NCBI GenBank assembly: GCA_023300205.1
Contig: JALZVD010000001.1
Coordinates: 1-8,369 of the forward strand
DNA: 8,369 bases
Direction: 5' to 3'
Source of the DNA: Akkermansiaceae bacterium
GTDB lineage: Bacteria; Verrucomicrobiota; Verrucomicrobiia; Verrucomicrobiales; Akkermansiaceae
The notes beneath the pieces were generated by a model. The model had not been told where the DNA came from, made no database searches, and saw nothing but the letters and a program-made list of their open reading frames with translations. A program made the translations under genes and the position numbers. Below, piece after piece: positions 5,642 through 8,369 of this stretch (position 1 is its first letter; each line of letters opens with the position of its first letter).

Positions 5642-6421
5642 CTATTTGGATCGGTTTTGGTCAAAGAGCCATGCGTGGACTTTTTTATCGCCGAGAGGTA
5701 GTGGCATGTAGGTGTGTTTGCCTTTGGGGACGATGGTGAGTTTTACTCGGTCGTCATGCTTGATGAGTGCTTTTGCTAGGATGGGTAGGCGTGTGTTTTT
5801 GTTTAGGGGGGTGTCGTCTGCGCCAACCCAGCACCAGACGGGGACTTTGAATTTACCTGCGACTTCTTTTGGAGATACGGGGCCAGAGATGGTTACTGCG
5901 CCAGCGAACCAGTCAGGTTGGCGGGCGAGGGAGCGGAATGATCCTTGTGCTCCATTTGAGAAGCCGACGAGGTATATTCTGTCGAGGTCTATGGGGAAGT
6001 TTTCTACGAGGTTTTTGATGGTTTCATCGAGTTCTTCCGTGACTTTTTCCCATCCGCCTTTGGGTGGGTAGTAGGGTTGAACGACGAAGCATGGGTTTTT
6101 TCTATAGGTGTCGTCTTTTGTCCAGATGCTTGCTAGGGTTTGGACTTTGAATTTTTGGCCAGGAGATGCGCCGTTTCTTCTGCCGTGTAGGGCGATGAGG
6201 AGAGGGTATTTCTTGTTTGATTTGATGCGTTTTTTATCTGCATAGAGCCAAAATGGTAGAGAGTTCGAGGTGGTTGGTTTTTCTTGGTGGACCCATTTTC
6301 CTTTTATGAGGTGGCTGTATTCCTTGGAGGTTTCATCTGGTGACTCAGGGAGGGATTCAGCTCTACAGATTGATGTGAGGATTATTAGAAGGAGAGGGAT
6401 AAGTAGGTTTAGTGGTTTCAT
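5642..6421 (-). CDS. Exported alpha/beta hydrolase (esterase, PHB-depolymerase/dienelactone-hydrolase-like)
   Basis: Predicted 259-residue secreted serine hydrolase. A signal peptide is clear: MKPLNLLIPLLLIILTSICRA, probably cut after A21. The oxyanion-hole region is YPLLIALHGRRNGASPG (72-88). The nucleophile elbow is G153-F-S155-N-G157. The likely acid is D202 or D203 in VGADDTPLN, and the histidine is H236 in KGKHTYMPL, giving a complete catalytic triad in the usual order. It most resembles small single-domain esterases of the PHB depolymerase / LpqC / phospholipase-carboxylesterase type, and no lid domain or extra module is evident. It is encoded 58 nt after the DUF1552 gene, in the same direction, suggesting one transcription unit with the exported DUF1592-DUF1552 pair. 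The substrate is unknown; an ester on a polysaccharide or other polymer is a reasonable but unproven guess. Confidence 0.87.
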   Translation of the reverse strand: MKPLNLLIPLLLIILTSICRAESLPESPDETSKEYSHLIKGKWVHQEKPTTSNSLPFWLYADKKRIKSNKKYPLLIALHGRRNGASPGQKFKVQTLASIWTKDDTYRKNPCFVVQPYYPPKGGWEKVTEELDETIKNLVENFPIDLDRIYLVGFSNGAQGSFRSLARQPDWFAGAVTISGPVSPKEVAGKFKVPVWCWVGADDTPLNKNTRLPILAKALIKHDDRVKLTIVPKGKHTYMPLPLGDKKVHAWLFDQNRSK

Positions 6422-6479
6422 GAGGTGAGCTTATGTTGGTGATTTTTGTTTGTTAGACGATGTTTGAGTAATGTTGTAT

Positions 6480-7895
6480 TTAGCCCCAGTTGATGGTTCC
6501 TGATCCTTTGCCGATTTTAGCGTCTACATTCATGAGGTCTAGGATAGAACGGTGAAGGTCGTCAATTTTTTGATCTTTAGAGGCGATGTGTCTACCTGTT
6601 TTTAGGCGGCCACCAGCATTTCCTGATAAGATGACAGGGATGTTCTTTCCGTTGTGCGCTTGTCCTGTGCTGATGTTAGATCCGAAGAGGACGAGAGAGT
6701 TTTCTAAGACGTTAGAGGAACCTTCTTTCATACTTTTAAGTTTATTGAGTAGGTAGGCATACTGTTCCATGTAGAAGGTGTTGATGGTTGTGAATTGTTT
6801 TAACTTGTCTGCCTGGAAGCTGTGGTGGGATGCTTGGTGGTGAGCACTGTTTACTCCGTCTAGGAATGACATGTTCCCGCCTCCTGTGAATCCATTACCA
6901 AAGCATAGTGTGGCCGAGCGTGTGGAGTTACTCCAGAATGATAGAGCAAGAATGTCCATCATTAGGCGACCGTATTCACGATAGGGAATTTTTGGCTGTG
7001 ATTGGAAGTCTCTATTGTTACCTGACATGTGTCCGCGGATATCTCCTTTGAGGCCTAGGATGTCTTTCAGAACGTCTTCGGTGATGTTTAATCCTGAGAC
7101 TGCATTTTGTTGTGCGATACGTTTTTCTACTTCACGAACGGCGGTGAAGTACTCGTCGAGTTTACTTACGTCTTCATGGCCTAGTTTTCGTTCTAAAGAT
7201 TTAGCGTCTTCGAGGACTGCATCGATCACGCTGCTGTCGGGGAATTTAGAATCTTCTCTATTTACTTGTTTGGTGCCTTTTTTGTTTACGTGTTTAAATA
7301 GTCTGTCAAATGCGCGCTGTGGGTTGATCTCGTATGGGATGGGTGTGTGTGCATTTCTCCATGAGATGTGGCTGGTGTAGACTGTGGTACCGGCCATGCC
7401 ATTATTTGATTTTGCTTGTCCACCTATTCCTAGTTCTAGGCTAGAGAATACAGTGGAGCTCTTTAATGCTTCGCCAATGATTTGATCAAGGCTTGGGTTG
7501 TAGACATTTACCTCACTGGATTTTTTTGTTCTAAGGGCGCTAGCACCTGTTAGAAAGCTAGATGTTCCCATGCTGTGTCCGTCACCTGGATTTCTGATTC
7601 CAGTGATGACATTGATGTCTTCTTTTAATCCATCAAGGGGTTTTAAGATTTGTGGTAGTTCTTCTAAGGCGCCTGGGTTTTTATGTTGAATCCATTCTCT
7701 GGGGTTGACGCCATTTGGCATGAAGAATGTGGCGAATCTAACAGGGTTTCCATCGGGGCTGAGTGCTCCTGTAGTAGAGGACTGGGCCATCACTTTACCG
7801 AATGGAGAAATAGACTCTAGGAATGGTAGGGCCATGGTGACGCCTGCTCCTCTGAGAAAGCCTCGGCGTGATAGGTTGGAATTACTTCTACTCAT
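6480..7895 (-). CDS. DUF1552 (HXXSHH) family protein, Tat-exported
   Basis: Predicted 471-residue protein of the DUF1552/HXXSHH family, which is abundant in Planctomycetota and Verrucomicrobiota and lacks an established activity. A Tat signal is clear: SRRGFLRG (9-16) followed by a hydrophobic stretch GVTMALPFL, so it is exported folded. Family features in order are RFATFFMPNGVNP (53-65), the GHSMGTSSFLTG segment (106-117), SLDQIIGEAL (135-144), the name motif H353-Q-A-S356-H357-H358, and LVLFGSNIS...HNGKNIPVILSG (401-425). The length is normal and the protein complete. The ATG is 21 nt after the stop of the DUF1592 gene; this gene order is a common pairing in these phyla, and the two products are thought to act together outside the cytoplasm. 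Base use is notable: the strong G-over-C bias of the plus strand seen in other genes is much weaker here. Confidence 0.95.
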   Translation of the reverse strand: MSRSNSNLSRRGFLRGAGVTMALPFLESISPFGKVMAQSSTTGALSPDGNPVRFATFFMPNGVNPREWIQHKNPGALEELPQILKPLDGLKEDINVITGIRNPGDGHSMGTSSFLTGASALRTKKSSEVNVYNPSLDQIIGEALKSSTVFSSLELGIGGQAKSNNGMAGTTVYTSHISWRNAHTPIPYEINPQRAFDRLFKHVNKKGTKQVNREDSKFPDSSVIDAVLEDAKSLERKLGHEDVSKLDEYFTAVREVEKRIAQQNAVSGLNITEDVLKDILGLKGDIRGHMSGNNRDFQSQPKIPYREYGRLMMDILALSFWSNSTRSATLCFGNGFTGGGNMSFLDGVNSAHHQASHHSFQADKLKQFTTINTFYMEQYAYLLNKLKSMKEGSSNVLENSLVLFGSNISTGQAHNGKNIPVILSGNAGGRLKTGRHIASKDQKIDDLHRSILDLMNVDAKIGKGSGTINWG

Positions 7896-7916
7896 GATAA
7901 GAATGGTTTAAATTTA

Positions 7917-8369
7917 TTATTTCTTTGGGTTTACTCGGTTAAGGAAAGGTTCACTGGTTACTACGGACATGATGAGGGTGTGCATGCTGCCTTGATCTTT
8001 CATGACTTGTTTTTGTATTTTGAAGGTGGTGGGGCGATCGTATGGTGTCAGTTCACGACCTAGGGCGTAGGATAGAAATTTTTCCGCTGCGTGATGTGCG
8101 AATTCGTCTTTACGCGTGAGGAGTATTTTTTTGAGCTGTGCTGGGCCGCTGAATTTTTGTCCATCTGGGGTTTCTCCAGAGGTGTCAATTTTTGCGCCAT
8201 TTTGGGTAGTGCGCCAGCGGCCGATGGCATCGAAGTTCTCTAGGCCAAAACCAAGGGGGTCGATGAGGGTGTGGCATGCTCGGCAATCTGGGCTTTCGGC
8301 GTGAAACTTGAGAGTTTCACGGATTGTTTTGGTTTTAAGCTGAACGTCATCGGTAGGGAGTTGTTCTAT
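7917..8369 (-). CDS. C-terminal part of a DUF1592/DUF1588/DUF1585 haem-c protein
   Basis: A frame open from the right edge encodes 150 residues before TAA 7919-7917, so the N-terminus is outside the window. The visible part is the C-terminus of the large secreted DUF1592-type cytochrome-like proteins. It contains a haem c attachment site C-R-A-C-H (visible residues 29-33) within SPDCRACHTLIDPLGFGLEN, then the highly characteristic FDAIGRWR, DTSGETPDGQKFSGP and a DUF1585-like end, EKFLSYALGRELTPYDRP, finishing in SEPFLNRVNPKK. In this family the haem domain suggests a periplasmic redox role, but no substrate has been firmly established. It ends 21 nt upstream of the DUF1552 gene and is very likely translated from the same message. 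Confidence 0.93.
   Translation of the reverse strand: MEQLPTDDVQLKTKTIRETLKFHAESPDCRACHTLIDPLGFGLENFDAIGRWRTTQNGAKIDTSGETPDGQKFSGPAQLKKILLTRKDEFAHHAAEKFLSYALGRELTPYDRPTTFKIQKQVMKDQGSMHTLIMSVVTSEPFLNRVNPKK

Noticed and set aside
5712..6071. 119-codon plus-strand frame opposite the alpha/beta hydrolase (similar cases at 575-775, 7015-7380, 7705-7911 and 8116-8304)
   Set aside because: All lie antisense to genes with recognisable domains, and their translations have no coherent motifs.

Overview
The window looks like a chromosomal piece of a Verrucomicrobiota (or less likely Planctomycetota) bacterium. The evidence is the mix of secreted families found together: a DUF1592/DUF1585 haem-c protein followed by a Tat-exported DUF1552 (HXXSHH) protein, and a DUF1080 (3-keto-disaccharide hydrolase-like) protein. 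All of these are greatly expanded in those phyla. GC content is moderate by eye. No RNA gene, transposon, CRISPR array or phage gene was seen.

Layout from left to right. (1) 1-1095, minus strand: a MerC-domain membrane protein with a Cys-rich loop, followed 6 nt later by an unrecognised protein that runs off the left edge. Their promoter region carries a 42-bp inverted repeat made of two dyads (1108-1149), which looks like a repressor operator, possibly for a Fur/Zur-type regulator. A weak divergent promoter and a possible small membrane peptide lie on its other side. (2) 1281-2102, minus: an exported protein consisting only of the DsbD N-terminal domain. (3) 2219-4306, plus: a cytosolic M3-family oligopeptidase with a complete HEFGH...E zinc site. 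A possible 17-codon upstream ORF with the only clear Shine-Dalgarno-like sequence noted near a start lies just before it. (4) 4336-4372: a strong bidirectional terminator between the convergent M3 and DUF1080 genes. (5) 4395-8369, minus: five genes in one direction. In transcription order they are DUF1592 (partial) - DUF1552 (Tat) - exported alpha/beta hydrolase - DUF2809 membrane protein - exported DUF1080. This set is compatible with extracytoplasmic breakdown of a polymer or glycoside, but the substrate cannot be read from the sequence.

At the whole-window scale the plus strand is G-rich over C in both plus- and minus-strand genes, so minus-strand genes use C-rich codons and the plus-strand peptidase uses G-rich codons. 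None of the eight visible start codons has a recognisable Shine-Dalgarno sequence directly before it. Most genes belong to recognisable families. The parts least explained by known families are the operator-like repeat with its two-sided arrangement, the unknown protein at the left edge, and the stand-alone DsbD N-terminal domain.
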